Origin: Alphaproteobacteria bacterium
GTDB lineage: Bacteria > Pseudomonadota > Alphaproteobacteria > Micavibrionales > SZUA-601
Assembly (NCBI GenBank): GCA_028290805.1
Contig: JAQGJA010000052.1
Location: 1-8,198, forward strand
Length of the DNA: 8,198 bases
Reading direction: 5' to 3'
In this document: in pieces, positions 1-6,295 of the stretch
How the letters are laid out: each line of letters begins with the position of its first letter
Position numbering within the stretch: position 1 is the first letter of the stretch
Notes under the pieces: generated by a model
Seen by the model: only the letters and a program-made list of their open reading frames with translations
What the model was told of the DNA's origin: nothing
The model's database searches: none
Position numbers and translations under genes: made by a program

Positions 1-117
1 CAGCGCGATTTGTTTACCCAACTGGAAAGAGAACGCGACCACGGGAAAGCGGTCACCAAAGAGCTGGACGAGATCATCGCCCAAATGGAAAAAACCCTTA
101 CGTCGAATGCGGCCTGA
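1..117 (+). CDS. C-terminal end of a DUF4164-like coiled-coil protein (partial)
   Basis: Only the last 38 codons are present; the gene enters from the left edge in frame 1 and stops at TGA 115-117. The visible tail is highly charged and helical, with heptad-like spacing (LERERD, KELDEII, QMEKTL), as in a short coiled coil. In alphaproteobacteria a small DUF4164 coiled-coil protein is commonly encoded immediately upstream of zapA, and the position here fits: 16 bases separate the two genes. The family name therefore rests mainly on neighbourhood plus coiled-coil character. The function of DUF4164 proteins is not established; the pairing with zapA suggests a cell-division link, which is inference. 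Confidence 0.6.
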   Translation, partial: QRDLFTQLERERDHGKAVTKELDEIIAQMEKTLTSNAA

Positions 118-133
118 AGATGAGAAATAAAAT

Positions 134-481
134 ATGAGTAATAAAGTCACCCTGACCTTGAATGGCCGCGCCTTTACCGTCGCCTGCGACGAAGGCCAGG
201 AAAAACGCGTTCAATATCTGGGCCAGTATATTGACCAGAAACTGCGCGATGTTGCCCGCAGCACCGGGCCCAACACGGCCGAGTCCTATCAATGGCTGCT
301 GACCTCCATGATGCTGGCCGATGAATTGCTGACGGCGCGTGAAAAGCTGGACACCGTGGCCATGGACACCAAACAGGTCGACACCAAGACCCAGCGCCAG
401 AACGACATCGATCTCGCCGCCGTGCAACAGATCGCTTCCCGCATCGAAGAACTGGCGGAGAAGCTTAAAGTCGCCGGGTGA
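134..481 (+). CDS. zapA: Cell division protein ZapA
   Basis: This 115-residue protein matches the ZapA family in length and layout. ZapA binds FtsZ in the cytoplasm and cross-links its filaments to stabilise the Z ring. The N-terminal half carries the ZapA pattern: a beta hairpin (VTLTLNGRAFTVAC, residues 5-18), then EGQEKRVQYLGQYIDQKLRDV (about 20-40), then the helix QWLLTSMMLADELL (about 53-66). The C-terminal third (about 90-113, ending RIEELAEKLKVAG) is the expected coiled coil. ATG 134 is chosen because the conserved hairpin follows at once; the ribosome site is weak (TGAGA about 9 bases upstream), so coupling to the upstream gene is plausible. The stop TGA 479-481 shares its A with the ATG of the following broken ABC transporter gene. 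Confidence 0.93.
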   Translation: MSNKVTLTLNGRAFTVACDEGQEKRVQYLGQYIDQKLRDVARSTGPNTAESYQWLLTSMMLADELLTAREKLDTVAMDTKQVDTKTQRQNDIDLAAVQQIASRIEELAEKLKVAG

Positions 482-2247
482 TGCAGGGCAATTTTTCCGC
501 CCTGATTACTGGAAAACACTTTGGAAATATACCAAGGACCATCACACGCTGTTATTAGGCTTGTTTTTTTGGAATTTTTCAGCAAGGCTATTGATCTTGC
601 CCATCCCTATGCCATCGGACAGGTCGTTAATATCCTGCAGAATAACGGCGTTAAAGGCATGCCGGAAATTCTTGTCTGGGTTGGAATCTTTGCTGCGGTA
701 AAACTTGTTGCGTCAATTTTGGAAGCGCCGACGCATAAATTTGAAGCCCTGCTGGGTCAATACGCGAAAAACAATATCATCAAGGATTTTTATCACAAGA
801 CCCGGTCCCTGCCACTGCTTTGGCACCAGGAGAATCATTCAGGTTTTTTGGTCAGCATGATGAGTAAAGCAATCAATGCCATGGGGTTTTTCGCCACCGC
901 CCCGCAAGTATTCCTCATGTTGGGAATGGGATTTTTCGGACCGATTATCATCCTGTCGATTATTGTCCCCACCATTGGATTGATCACCTTTTAAATGACG
1001 GTGGCCGCCGTCATATTTGCGTCCTATTTCGACAAGAAAATTGCGGTTTTTACAAAAGAGTCCAATCAAATCGAAGGCCGGCTTTTTTCCGCCCTGACGG
1101 ATTACTTGGGCAATATTCGCACTATCATCACCTTGCGCCTTGGTCTGCAGGCGGAAAAAGATATCGACAGCCGTGCAATTGAAATCATTCCGGTTTTGCA
1201 CAAGCGCATTAAATGGCGGCAATGGCGCGGACTGGGCGTGGACTTTTTCGTGGATACTGTGCTGATCGCCTGTGTCGTTTATATGGTTCTTACATTCCAG
1301 AAAAAACCTGATAATTTTAAAATCGGAAATCTTGTCATGGTGATTACTTATTTGCGCCAGATGAACTCTTCCATTTATCAGGCCAGCCGCTTTCTTGCTC
1401 GGTTTCGGAAAACGTCGCCAACTATGAAAGTCTGCAGGCTGTAGAACTGGCTTATGCCGAAACGATGGCCTCTTTTGATCCCGATACTGCCCTTTTAAAA
1501 GACTGGTCAAAGATAACCGTTAGCGCGCTGGATTTTTCTTACGCCGCTAATGCCTCATCCCCTGCGCTGGATCACTTGTCCTTTGATTTTCGTCGCGGAC
1601 AAAGAATTGCCCTTGTCGGAGCCAGCGGTGCCGGAAAATCAACGCTGATGTCCGTCCTGCGCGGTCTTTATCAGGCCCAGATCGGGACAATTTATGTGGA
1701 TGGCAAAGATTTCAGTACCGTCAAACCCCTTGCCGCCATCTCGACCCTGATCCCACAGGACCCGGAAATCTTCGAAAACACGATCCGCTATAATATCACC
1801 CTTGGCGTCGAACACAGCGATGAGGAAATCCTGGAGGCCTGCCGTATTGCCTGTTTCGATACGGTACTGGACGATCTTCCAAACGGGCTGGACAGCAAGA
1901 TCAACGAAAAAGGCGTCAACCTGTCGGGCGGACAGAAACAGCGTCTGGCATTAGCCCGCGGGATTTTTGCGATTCAGGAATCGTCCCTGGTCCTTTTCGA
2001 CGAGCCGACCTCCTCGGTCGATTCGATGACGGAAAGGAAAATGTACCGGAACCTGTTTGCAGCCTTCCCCGAGATCTGCCTGATCTCCTCCATCCACCGC
2101 CTTAACCTGTTGAACCAGTTCGATACGATCTGGGTCATGCAGGGCGGCAGACTGGTCCAGCAGGGGACGCTGGATCTTTTGCTGGAAGAAAAAGACGGGC
2201 CGTTTTACGGGTTATGGCGCGCCTATGAGCAGGCAGGTGAGGAATAA
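481..2247 (+). pseudogene. Broken exporter-type ABC transporter (membrane domain plus ATPase), multiple lesions
   Basis: One half-transporter gene (N-terminal six-helix membrane domain, C-terminal ATPase) is spread over several frames. It would start at ATG 481, overlapping the zapA stop as TGATG. The N-terminal sequence (FRPDYWKTLWKYTKDHHTLLLGLFFWNF) is read in frame 3 up to about 575. The reading then moves to frame 2 (SKAIDLAHPYAIGQVVNIL onward) until TAA 992-994, continues in the same frame at MTVAAVIFASYFDKK, and moves to frame 1 near 1403 (SENVANYESLQ). Adding one T at each of three T-runs (492-496, 575-579, 1403-1405) restores a single reading of 589 residues, the normal size for this family, leaving only the in-frame TAA. 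The substrate is unknown; exporters of this type move lipids, peptides or drugs. The gene lies between zapA and the 6S RNA. Sequencing error is possible but less likely, because longer homopolymers elsewhere (A7 at 3645, T7 at 6888) sit in intact genes. Confidence 0.85.
1465..2247 (+). pseudogene. Intact ATPase-domain fragment of the broken ABC transporter
   Basis: This is the undamaged 3' part of the ABC gene, open in frame 1. Numbered from ATG 1465 (260 residues), the nucleotide-binding domain has Walker A GASGAGKST at 52-60, the Q-loop glutamine at 98 (IPQDPEIF), the signature LSGGQKQR at 153-160, Walker B LVLFDE at 175-180 with the catalytic glutamate at 180, the D-loop SSVD at 183-186 and the H-loop histidine at 211. 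All key residues are present, so decay appears recent or selection persisted on this half. ATG 1465 is probably not a natural start: frame 1 continues upstream with the linker sequence (SENVANYESLQAVELAYAET) that joins membrane and ATPase domains in the parent protein. I see no convincing ribosome site before it. A free ATPase domain could still be made by internal initiation, but nothing shows this. Confidence 0.85.
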
Positions 2248-2301
2248 CTCTCCTACCACTTCCCGGGCGAAGCGAAACGGAAAGCCGGAAATGGTTAAAC
2301 C

Positions 2302-2330
2302 TTGATTTTCCTTCCCATCTCCCTTATACT
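2302..2330 (+). promoter_or_regulatory. Sigma-70 promoter of the 6S RNA
   Basis: The -35 box TTGATT (2302-2307) and the -10 box TATACT (2325-2330) are separated by exactly 17 bases. The predicted start is G at 2337, seven bases after the -10 box, which is the first base of the closing helix of the RNA. The agreement between promoter spacing and RNA 5' end supports both calls. Confidence 0.8.
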
Positions 2331-2336
2331 CAACAA

Positions 2337-2496
2337 GTGGCTGCGACGTGCGACAAGCGCCTAGATTTCCCGGGCCGATACTTACAAAACCTCAGGGGAC
2401 TGACTCTGTCCGGATCGTGGTCCGGTTACTTGGTTCCCACCTGTCTATGACGGGCCGAGGAAACATCGCGCAACGGCGTTCGTGGTCACTTTTTTA
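2337..2496 (+). ncRNA. ssrS: 6S RNA
   Basis: 6S RNA mimics an open promoter and binds sigma-70 RNA polymerase, dampening transcription in slow growth. The 5' end GTGGCTGCGA (2337-2346) pairs without mismatch, allowing G-U, with TCGTGGTCAC (2480-2489), forming the closing helix. An inner stem pairs TTTCCCGG (2366-2373) with CCGAGGAAA (2455-2463), with one bulged A. The distal arm pairs CAGG near 2393 with CCTG near 2439 and ends in the hairpin CCGGA/TCCGG (2410-2425). The stretch GGGCCGATACTT resembles the GAGCCGATATTT segment of E. coli 6S RNA. Length, about 153 bases to the end of the helix, fits alphaproteobacterial members. A T-run at 2490-2495 follows the helix and may end the transcript. 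Location near zapA is the classic context, although here a broken ABC gene lies between them. Not confirmed with a covariance model. Confidence 0.85.
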
Positions 2497-2497
2497 T

Positions 2498-2530
2498 TTA
2501 TGCTACCGCCCTACGGCTACTGGAGCATAA
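2498..2530 (+). other. Hairpin-forming inverted repeat after the 6S RNA
   Basis: TTATGCT (2498-2504) and AGCATAA (2524-2530) are perfect 7-base inverted repeats. Between them CCG (2506-2508) can pair with CGG (2514-2516), or GCC with GGC, giving a two-part stem. No T-run follows directly, so it is a poor terminator by itself. It may protect the 3' end of a read-through 6S precursor, mark a processing site, or be an element of the ferredoxin leader. Function unknown. Confidence 0.45.
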
Positions 2531-2547
2531 GTGCTGGATACTTTTTT

Positions 2548-2568
2548 CTGGCCTTAAGCCAGCTTTTT
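2548..2568 (+). terminator. Short Rho-independent terminator-like hairpin
   Basis: CTGGC (2548-2552) pairs with GCCAG (2558-2562) around a five-base loop, followed by CTTTTT (2563-2568). The stem is only five pairs, so strength is doubtful, but the shape is right for ending read-through from the 6S RNA. It lies only 14 bases before the ferredoxin start, so it could equally be an attenuator-like element in that gene's leader. Confidence 0.45.
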
Positions 2569-2582
2569 CCCTATAAAGCGAC

Positions 2583-2894
2583 ATGCCCAAAATCACCTTT
2601 ATCCAGCGCGACGGATCGCGCAACGAGATAGACGCCCCGGACGGGGTCAGCCTGCTGCGCCTGGCGCATGACAACGACATCGACCTGGAGGGCGCCTGCG
2701 GTGGGTCATTGGCCTGTGCCACCTGTCACCTGGTCATCGACGAAGCCTGGTATGACAAACTGCCGCCGAAATCGACGGCCGAGGAAGACATGCTGGACCT
2801 GGCCTTCAGCCTGACGGAAACCTCGCGTTTGGGCTGCCAGATCAAGGTATCGGACGAGTTGGATGGCATGGTTGTGTCATTGCCTGAGATTTAA
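2583..2894 (+). CDS. fdx: Adrenodoxin-type [2Fe-2S] ferredoxin
   Basis: This 103-residue cytoplasmic electron carrier has the four cluster cysteines at C39, C45, C48 and C85. The spacing C-x5-C-x2-C-x36-C, with GACGGSLACATCHL around the first three and RLGCQI around the last, is that of adrenodoxin/ISC-type ferredoxins rather than plant-type ones (C-x4-C). Such proteins donate electrons to Fe-S cluster assembly or to specific oxygenases; which partner applies here cannot be told. No isc genes are in the window. ATG 2583 gives the normal N-terminus (MPKITFIQRDG), but there is no clear Shine-Dalgarno sequence. The box TATAAA at 2572-2577 lies close to the start, so a very short leader is conceivable. 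The symbol fdx is used for the family, not a specific orthologue. Confidence 0.9.
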   Translation: MPKITFIQRDGSRNEIDAPDGVSLLRLAHDNDIDLEGACGGSLACATCHLVIDEAWYDKLPPKSTAEEDMLDLAFSLTETSRLGCQIKVSDELDGMVVSLPEI

Positions 2895-2932
2895 CCGCCA
2901 TAGCTGGCAAATTTGGACCTAATGGACGTATC

Positions 2933-3487
2933 ATGAAAAATCTGCTTATCGCCACGGCATCGATGTTTTTGCTATCACAGAAAGCAGAAGCGCAGCGCGA
3001 AGAAACGAAAAAAATCTCGGTTTCTTGGAACAAAGAATTCACCCCTTCCGGGATGTTTTTTAATGTTGGTGATACGGCCTATCTTGAAGCCTCTGGCACA
3101 ATTTCCATCAATCCAGAAATTACTGAAAAATTAGGGAAAACCGGTCCCTGCGGTTATGCAACGCCGCAAAACCTTTCCTTTTTAGACCAATTGAAATATG
3201 ACACTTATATCAATCAGTATAACCGTACCGACCACAGGGGAAATCTATTACCTCATCACGGCGCCCTTATCGTTTACAATGTGAATAACAAGAATATAAC
3301 AGCAGCCGCTGAACTATGTTCTTTAGAGACGGATCCCAAAAACAAAGCCCGCAAAAGGCTTATTTTTCGTGCGGCAAGCGGAGAACTGACTTTTAATCTA
3401 AATGACAAGAGCCCGTCAAAAAATACTGGTAGCATTGATGTTACAATCGAAGCCCACCGCAAAAAGAAAGCTTCAAACAGTTTATGA
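2933..3487 (+). CDS. Secreted protein with LecA/PA-IL-like lectin fold pattern
   Basis: This protein of 184 residues has a probable signal peptide (lysine at 2, hydrophobic core about 4-14, AEA before a likely cut at residue 20), so it acts in the periplasm or outside. The mature part has the order of elements seen in LecA (PA-IL) galactophilic lectins and relatives: a strand ending SGMFFNVGDTAYLEASGTIS (about 39-58), KTGPCG (69-74), HHGALIVYNV (108-117), and a C-terminal FRAASGELTFNLND plus NTGSIDVTI (145-172). LecA uses Asp, Thr and Asn residues in the ND...NNSGS loop to hold calcium and sugar. Here D158, S162 and N164 occupy a one-residue-shorter loop, so sugar binding is uncertain. C73 and C129 could form a disulfide. 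The gene is visibly richer in A and T (many AAT, TTA, ATA codons) than its neighbours, suggesting acquisition. Its stop overlaps the mnmA start. Family assignment is by pattern memory only. Confidence 0.7.
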   Translation: MKNLLIATASMFLLSQKAEAQREETKKISVSWNKEFTPSGMFFNVGDTAYLEASGTISINPEITEKLGKTGPCGYATPQNLSFLDQLKYDTYINQYNRTDHRGNLLPHHGALIVYNVNNKNITAAAELCSLETDPKNKARKRLIFRAASGELTFNLNDKSPSKNTGSIDVTIEAHRKKKASNSL

Positions 3488-4665
3488 ACTCCCTCGGCCT
3501 CCACAAACCCCCTGCTGAAACCCGCGTCGTTGTGGCGATGTCGGGCGGCGTGGATTCGTCCGTGACGGCGGCGATGCTGCATGACCAAGGGTATGATGTC
3601 GTGGGGATCACGCTGCAACTGTATGATTACGGCTCCTTCGCCGGAAAAAAAGGCGCCTGCTGTGCGGGCCAGGATATTTATGACGCCAAGAACGTCGCCG
3701 ATAAATGCGGCTTTCCGCATTACGTGCTGAATTACGAGAATATGTTCAAGGAAAGCGTCATCGACGATTTCGCCGATTCTTACCTGCGGGGGGAAACCCC
3801 CATCCCCTGCGTCCGCTGCAACCAGCGCGTGAAATTCCAGGATCTGCTGAAAACGGCGCGTGAACTGAACGCCGATGTCATGGCCACCGGCCATTACGTG
3901 AAGCGCCTGCAGGATGAAAACGGTCGCGGCCAATTGGTGCGCGGACTGGACCAGAACAAGGACCAGAGTTATTTCCTGTTCGCCACGACCCAGGAACAGC
4001 TGGATTTCCTGCGTTTTCCGCTTGGAGACATGACAAAAACGGAAACGCGCGCCCTGGCCGAACGTTACGGGCTTGTCACGGCGGATAAGCCCGACAGCCA
4101 GGATATCTGTTTCGTGCCCGATGGCGATTACGCCAAGGTTATCCAGAAACTGCGCCCCGGCGCGATCGAAGGTGGTGACATCGTCCACATCGACGGCCGC
4201 AGGCTGGGCCGCCACGAGGGCATCATCCATTACACGATCGGCCAGCGCAAAGGCCTGGGCCTTGGCGGCGGTGAGACATTGGGCACGCCGCTTTTCGTGG
4301 TGGGCCTGAAACCGGAAACCAATGAAGTCGTCGTCGGTCCGCGCGAGGCTTTGGCCCGTAATTTCGTCGTGTTGAAAGATTTCAACTGGCTGGGCGATGC
4401 CCCATTAAATGGCCAGGACCTTGAAATTAAAGTGAAAATGCGCTCAGCCCAGTCGCCAATTGCGGCCATCATCCGCCTGAATGAGGCGGGTATCCCGGAA
4501 GTAACCCTGGACCAGCCTTATTACGGCGTGTCGCCAGGCCAGGCCTGCGTCGCCTATGACGGAGACCGCGTGCTGGGCGGGGGCTGGATCGACAGCACTG
4601 AGAATACGGCTTTTGCATCCTATGAAAAAAAGCTGGAAAATATTAGTGTTTCCGCGATAAGATAG
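3484..4665 (+). CDS. mnmA: tRNA-specific 2-thiouridylase MnmA
   Basis: MnmA uses ATP and sulfur relayed through persulfides to convert U34 of Lys, Glu and Gln tRNAs to 2-thiouridine in the cytoplasm. The 393-residue protein shows the PP-loop SGGVDSS (20-26) that binds ATP, the motif TPIPCVRCN with catalytic Cys109 (105-113), ATGHY (134-138), KDQSYFL (159-165), and KPDSQDICFVPDGDY (202-216) with the second catalytic cysteine at 209. Both cysteines of the canonical mechanism are present. The C-terminal beta-barrel region runs from about 240 to 370. It is slightly longer than the E. coli enzyme because of about a dozen extra N-terminal residues and a C-terminal tail of about 20. ATG 3484 is the only reasonable start before the PP-loop. 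It overlaps the previous gene's stop (ATGA), with no strong ribosome site, so translational coupling is likely. Confidence 0.97.
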   Translation: MNSLGLHKPPAETRVVVAMSGGVDSSVTAAMLHDQGYDVVGITLQLYDYGSFAGKKGACCAGQDIYDAKNVADKCGFPHYVLNYENMFKESVIDDFADSYLRGETPIPCVRCNQRVKFQDLLKTARELNADVMATGHYVKRLQDENGRGQLVRGLDQNKDQSYFLFATTQEQLDFLRFPLGDMTKTETRALAERYGLVTADKPDSQDICFVPDGDYAKVIQKLRPGAIEGGDIVHIDGRRLGRHEGIIHYTIGQRKGLGLGGGETLGTPLFVVGLKPETNEVVVGPREALARNFVVLKDFNWLGDAPLNGQDLEIKVKMRSAQSPIAAIIRLNEAGIPEVTLDQPYYGVSPGQACVAYDGDRVLGGGWIDSTENTAFASYEKKLENISVSAIR

Positions 4666-4668
4666 GGC

Positions 4669-5379
4669 ATGCGCATTCTCTTTTCCTGCCTTTTTACCTG
4701 TCTGTTTACCTGGCTTTCAGCCCAGCCCGTTTTTGCCCAGGGCGTGGACTGGAAAAACCTTGGTCGTCCTTTGGCCGATGATTCCCAGAATATGCGCGAC
4801 CGTTTCGTTTATACGAACATAGAAATAAACAATAATAATACCGGCCTGGACAAACCGATCATCTCGCGTGAAGGGTTGGCTGACTGGCTGCGCCTGCGCG
4901 TTGGCCAGCTGATGACATTAGATGGCGCTTTGTATGACAGCCAGGTCCGGGTGAACCAGGCCTGGTTTACGCCCACTGGTTATGCCGATTACGTGATTTA
5001 CCTGAAAAGCGCCGGGCTGGACAAATTTTTGAAAGAAAACCGTTTTAAAATGGCCAGCTTTGTCGAAGGCAACCCTGAGATACTTAGTGAGGGCCCGCGC
5101 CCGGATGAGAAAAACCCGTCAGTGAATGTCTATGCCTGGCAGACCAGCGTCCGCCTGGCCATGAGCTATCTGGATTACAAGAACCAGCCGCCGGAAAGCA
5201 TTTTTAAAAACGTCGATCCGCGTCAGGTCAAAAACCGCATCCCGATCGAGGCGAAGCTGGAACTGGTCCGCGTGCCCGCCCAAATCGGCGGAAGCGTGGT
5301 GGCCATCAATCATATCAGCTTTGCCGCCGTCAAAGAGGAGGCGCCACCGCCTATTGACCAGGGAGCCGATGAACGGTAA
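4669..5379 (+). CDS. Exported DotI/IcmL-like domain protein
   Basis: This protein of 236 residues starts with a clear signal peptide: R2, a hydrophobic stretch at about 3-18, then VFA before Q24. The region from about 68 to 220 follows the pattern of the periplasmic domain of DotI/IcmL (TraM of IncI plasmids): a conserved segment leading to WFTPTGYADYVIYLKSAGLDKF (99-120), MASFVEGNPEILSEG (128-142), YAWQTSVRLAMSY (155-167), and IPIEAKLELVRVP (191-203) followed by AINHISFA. In type IVB secretion DotI forms part of the inner-membrane complex, anchored by a transmembrane helix. Here the helix looks like a cleavable signal, and no other dot/icm gene is visible, so participation in a secretion machine is not implied. 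Only three bases separate it from the mnmA stop; AGGG just before ATG 4669 is a good ribosome site. The acidic, proline-rich tail (EEAPPPIDQGADER) is probably disordered. Confidence 0.75.
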   Translation: MRILFSCLFTCLFTWLSAQPVFAQGVDWKNLGRPLADDSQNMRDRFVYTNIEINNNNTGLDKPIISREGLADWLRLRVGQLMTLDGALYDSQVRVNQAWFTPTGYADYVIYLKSAGLDKFLKENRFKMASFVEGNPEILSEGPRPDEKNPSVNVYAWQTSVRLAMSYLDYKNQPPESIFKNVDPRQVKNRIPIEAKLELVRVPAQIGGSVVAINHISFAAVKEEAPPPIDQGADER

Positions 5380-5400
5380 ACCCGTTTCATCCTTCCCCTT

Positions 5401-5406
5401 TATACT
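5401..5406 (+). promoter_or_regulatory. Possible -10 element of gapR
   Basis: TATACT at 5401-5406 sits 12 bases before the gapR start in the 39-base gap after the previous gene. No sigma-70 -35 hexamer lies 16-18 bases upstream. The flanking bases (CCTTCCC followed shortly by TTATACTC) repeat those of the 6S RNA promoter, hinting at a shared promoter style. Read-through from the upstream gene remains possible. Confidence 0.3.
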
Positions 5407-5418
5407 CCAGAGTCCCAT

Positions 5419-5694
5419 ATGAGCGAAAACAACCGCCCCAGTTCCATGGCCAGTTCCGTCGGAGGCGTTGCCGGCGACCGCCTGATCCAGCTTCTTGAGC
5501 GCATCGAGCGTTTGGAAGAAGAAAAAGCCGGCACCGCCGACGACATCCGCGACGTCTATGCCGAAGCGAAATCCGCCGGTTTCGAAACCAAGATCATGCG
5601 TCAGATCGTCCGCCTGCGCAAAATGGACCGCCAGAAGCGGCAGGAACAGGAAGAGCTTCTGGAACTCTACAAATCCGCCATCGGCCTGGAATAA
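5419..5694 (+). CDS. gapR: Nucleoid-associated protein GapR (DUF2312)
   Basis: GapR is a small alphaproteobacterial DNA-binding protein that clamps overtwisted, AT-rich DNA ahead of polymerases and replication forks. This 91-residue copy (Caulobacter GapR is 89) carries the family sequence: GVAGDRLIQLLERIERLEEEK (16-36) as the long N-terminal helix, DIRDVYAEAKSAGFETKIMRQIVRLRKMD (42-70) as the core, then a charged helix (QKRQEQEELLELYKSAIGLE). The lysines and arginines that line the clamp are abundant. ATG 5419 is chosen because family members begin shortly before GVAGDRL. A -10-like TATACT lies at 5401-5406, but no matching -35 box is evident. The stop codon is one base from the stop of the convergent regulator gene. 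Confidence 0.95.
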   Translation: MSENNRPSSMASSVGGVAGDRLIQLLERIERLEEEKAGTADDIRDVYAEAKSAGFETKIMRQIVRLRKMDRQKRQEQEELLELYKSAIGLE

Positions 5695-5695
5695 G

Positions 5696-6277
5696 TTAGT
5701 CTTTTTCCACCACCAGCGCCTCTATCAAATGCCGCGCCAGGGTTTCGGCCGAGCCCGCATCGACCTGGGCCAGTTGATTACCCAAGGACAATACGCAGAT
5801 CCCGTGAATGCCTGCCCATAAAGTCTTTGCCTGGATGCGGATGGTTTTTTCGTCTTCATTGCTTTGCCCGGCCAGCACTGATTCGACCAGGTCAAAGAAA
5901 CGCCTCGTTTTTGCCTTATACCAGTCCGGCACCTCCTGTTCCGATTGGTGCAGGAACAAAGCCGACCACAGATTGACGTGTTGTTGCGCAAAATTGATAT
6001 AAGCCATGGCCAGCTTGAGCAATTGCCCGCTTTTCGCCCCGTCGATAGCGGCGCATAAATAATCATACCAGGCATCCAGCGTCCGTGCGTTCAGGCAAAG
6101 GATAAACTCGTCCAGGCTGCCAAAGACATTATATAAGGTGCCGACCGTATAGCCTATCCGTCCGGCCACGCCGCGCGCGCTGAACTGGGCAAAGCCTTTT
6201 TCCACGATTAAGGCGCAGCCCGCCGCAATCGCCAGTTCCTTTAATTCATCCCTCGTATGGTCAGAACGCCGCGCCAT
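5696..6277 (-). CDS. TetR-family transcriptional regulator with WHG-type C-terminal domain
   Basis: This repressor-type protein is 193 residues from the preferred start. The N-terminal TetR DNA-binding domain is clear: a first helix (HTRDELKELAIAAGCALI), then the helix-turn-helix FSARGVAGRIGYTVGTLYNVFGSLDEF (about 32-58), ending in the usual LY-x-F recognition helix. The C-terminal ligand and dimer domain contains WAGIHGI (154-160), the hallmark of the WHG (TetR_C_13-like) group. The ligand is unknown. ATG 6277 is preferred over GTG 6286, because AAAGGTGG (6290-6283 on this strand) is a strong ribosome site at correct distance from the ATG and contains the GTG itself. It is divergent from the DUF2157 gene across a shared promoter region, so self-regulation and control of that gene pair is the natural inference. 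Confidence 0.92.
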   Translation of the reverse strand: MARRSDHTRDELKELAIAAGCALIVEKGFAQFSARGVAGRIGYTVGTLYNVFGSLDEFILCLNARTLDAWYDYLCAAIDGAKSGQLLKLAMAYINFAQQHVNLWSALFLHQSEQEVPDWYKAKTRRFFDLVESVLAGQSNEDEKTIRIQAKTLWAGIHGICVLSLGNQLAQVDAGSAETLARHLIEALVVEKD

Positions 6278-6295
6278 AAAATCCACCTTTATTTA

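Noticed and set aside
521..523. TTG as a start codon for the transporter's first long frame
   Set aside because: The residues just after it (EIYQGPSHAVIRLVFLE) are the wrong frame of the sequence encoding KYTKDHHTLLLGLFFWNF, which fits transporter N-termini better.
339..701. A 120-codon plus-strand frame starting inside zapA
   Set aside because: The first half is an out-of-frame reading of zapA. Only the part from about 498 to 574 is meaningful, as the N-terminus of the broken ABC transporter, so it is not a gene by itself.
839..1510. A 223-codon open frame on the minus strand
   Set aside because: It lies antisense to the broken ABC transporter, whose sense-strand translation has clear family features. 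The minus product is rich in His, Gln and Arg with no recognisable domain and looks like a shadow.
2248..2300. Possible terminator after the broken ABC gene
   Set aside because: TTCCCGG near 2261 and CCGGAA near 2285 could pair weakly, but the loop is long, the match imperfect and no T-run follows directly.
2348..2530. A 60-codon plus-strand frame
   Set aside because: It falls inside the 6S RNA and the following hairpin; paired helices explain the sequence and the peptide has no protein-like features.
3274..4230. A 318-codon open frame on the minus strand
   Set aside because: It is antisense to mnmA, which has all catalytic motifs, and extends into the lectin-like gene. Its composition is typical of a mirrored frame.
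6284..6286. GTG as the start of the TetR-family gene
   Set aside because: The GTG lies within the ribosome site AAAGGTGG that serves the ATG at 6277, so the longer form is unlikely.
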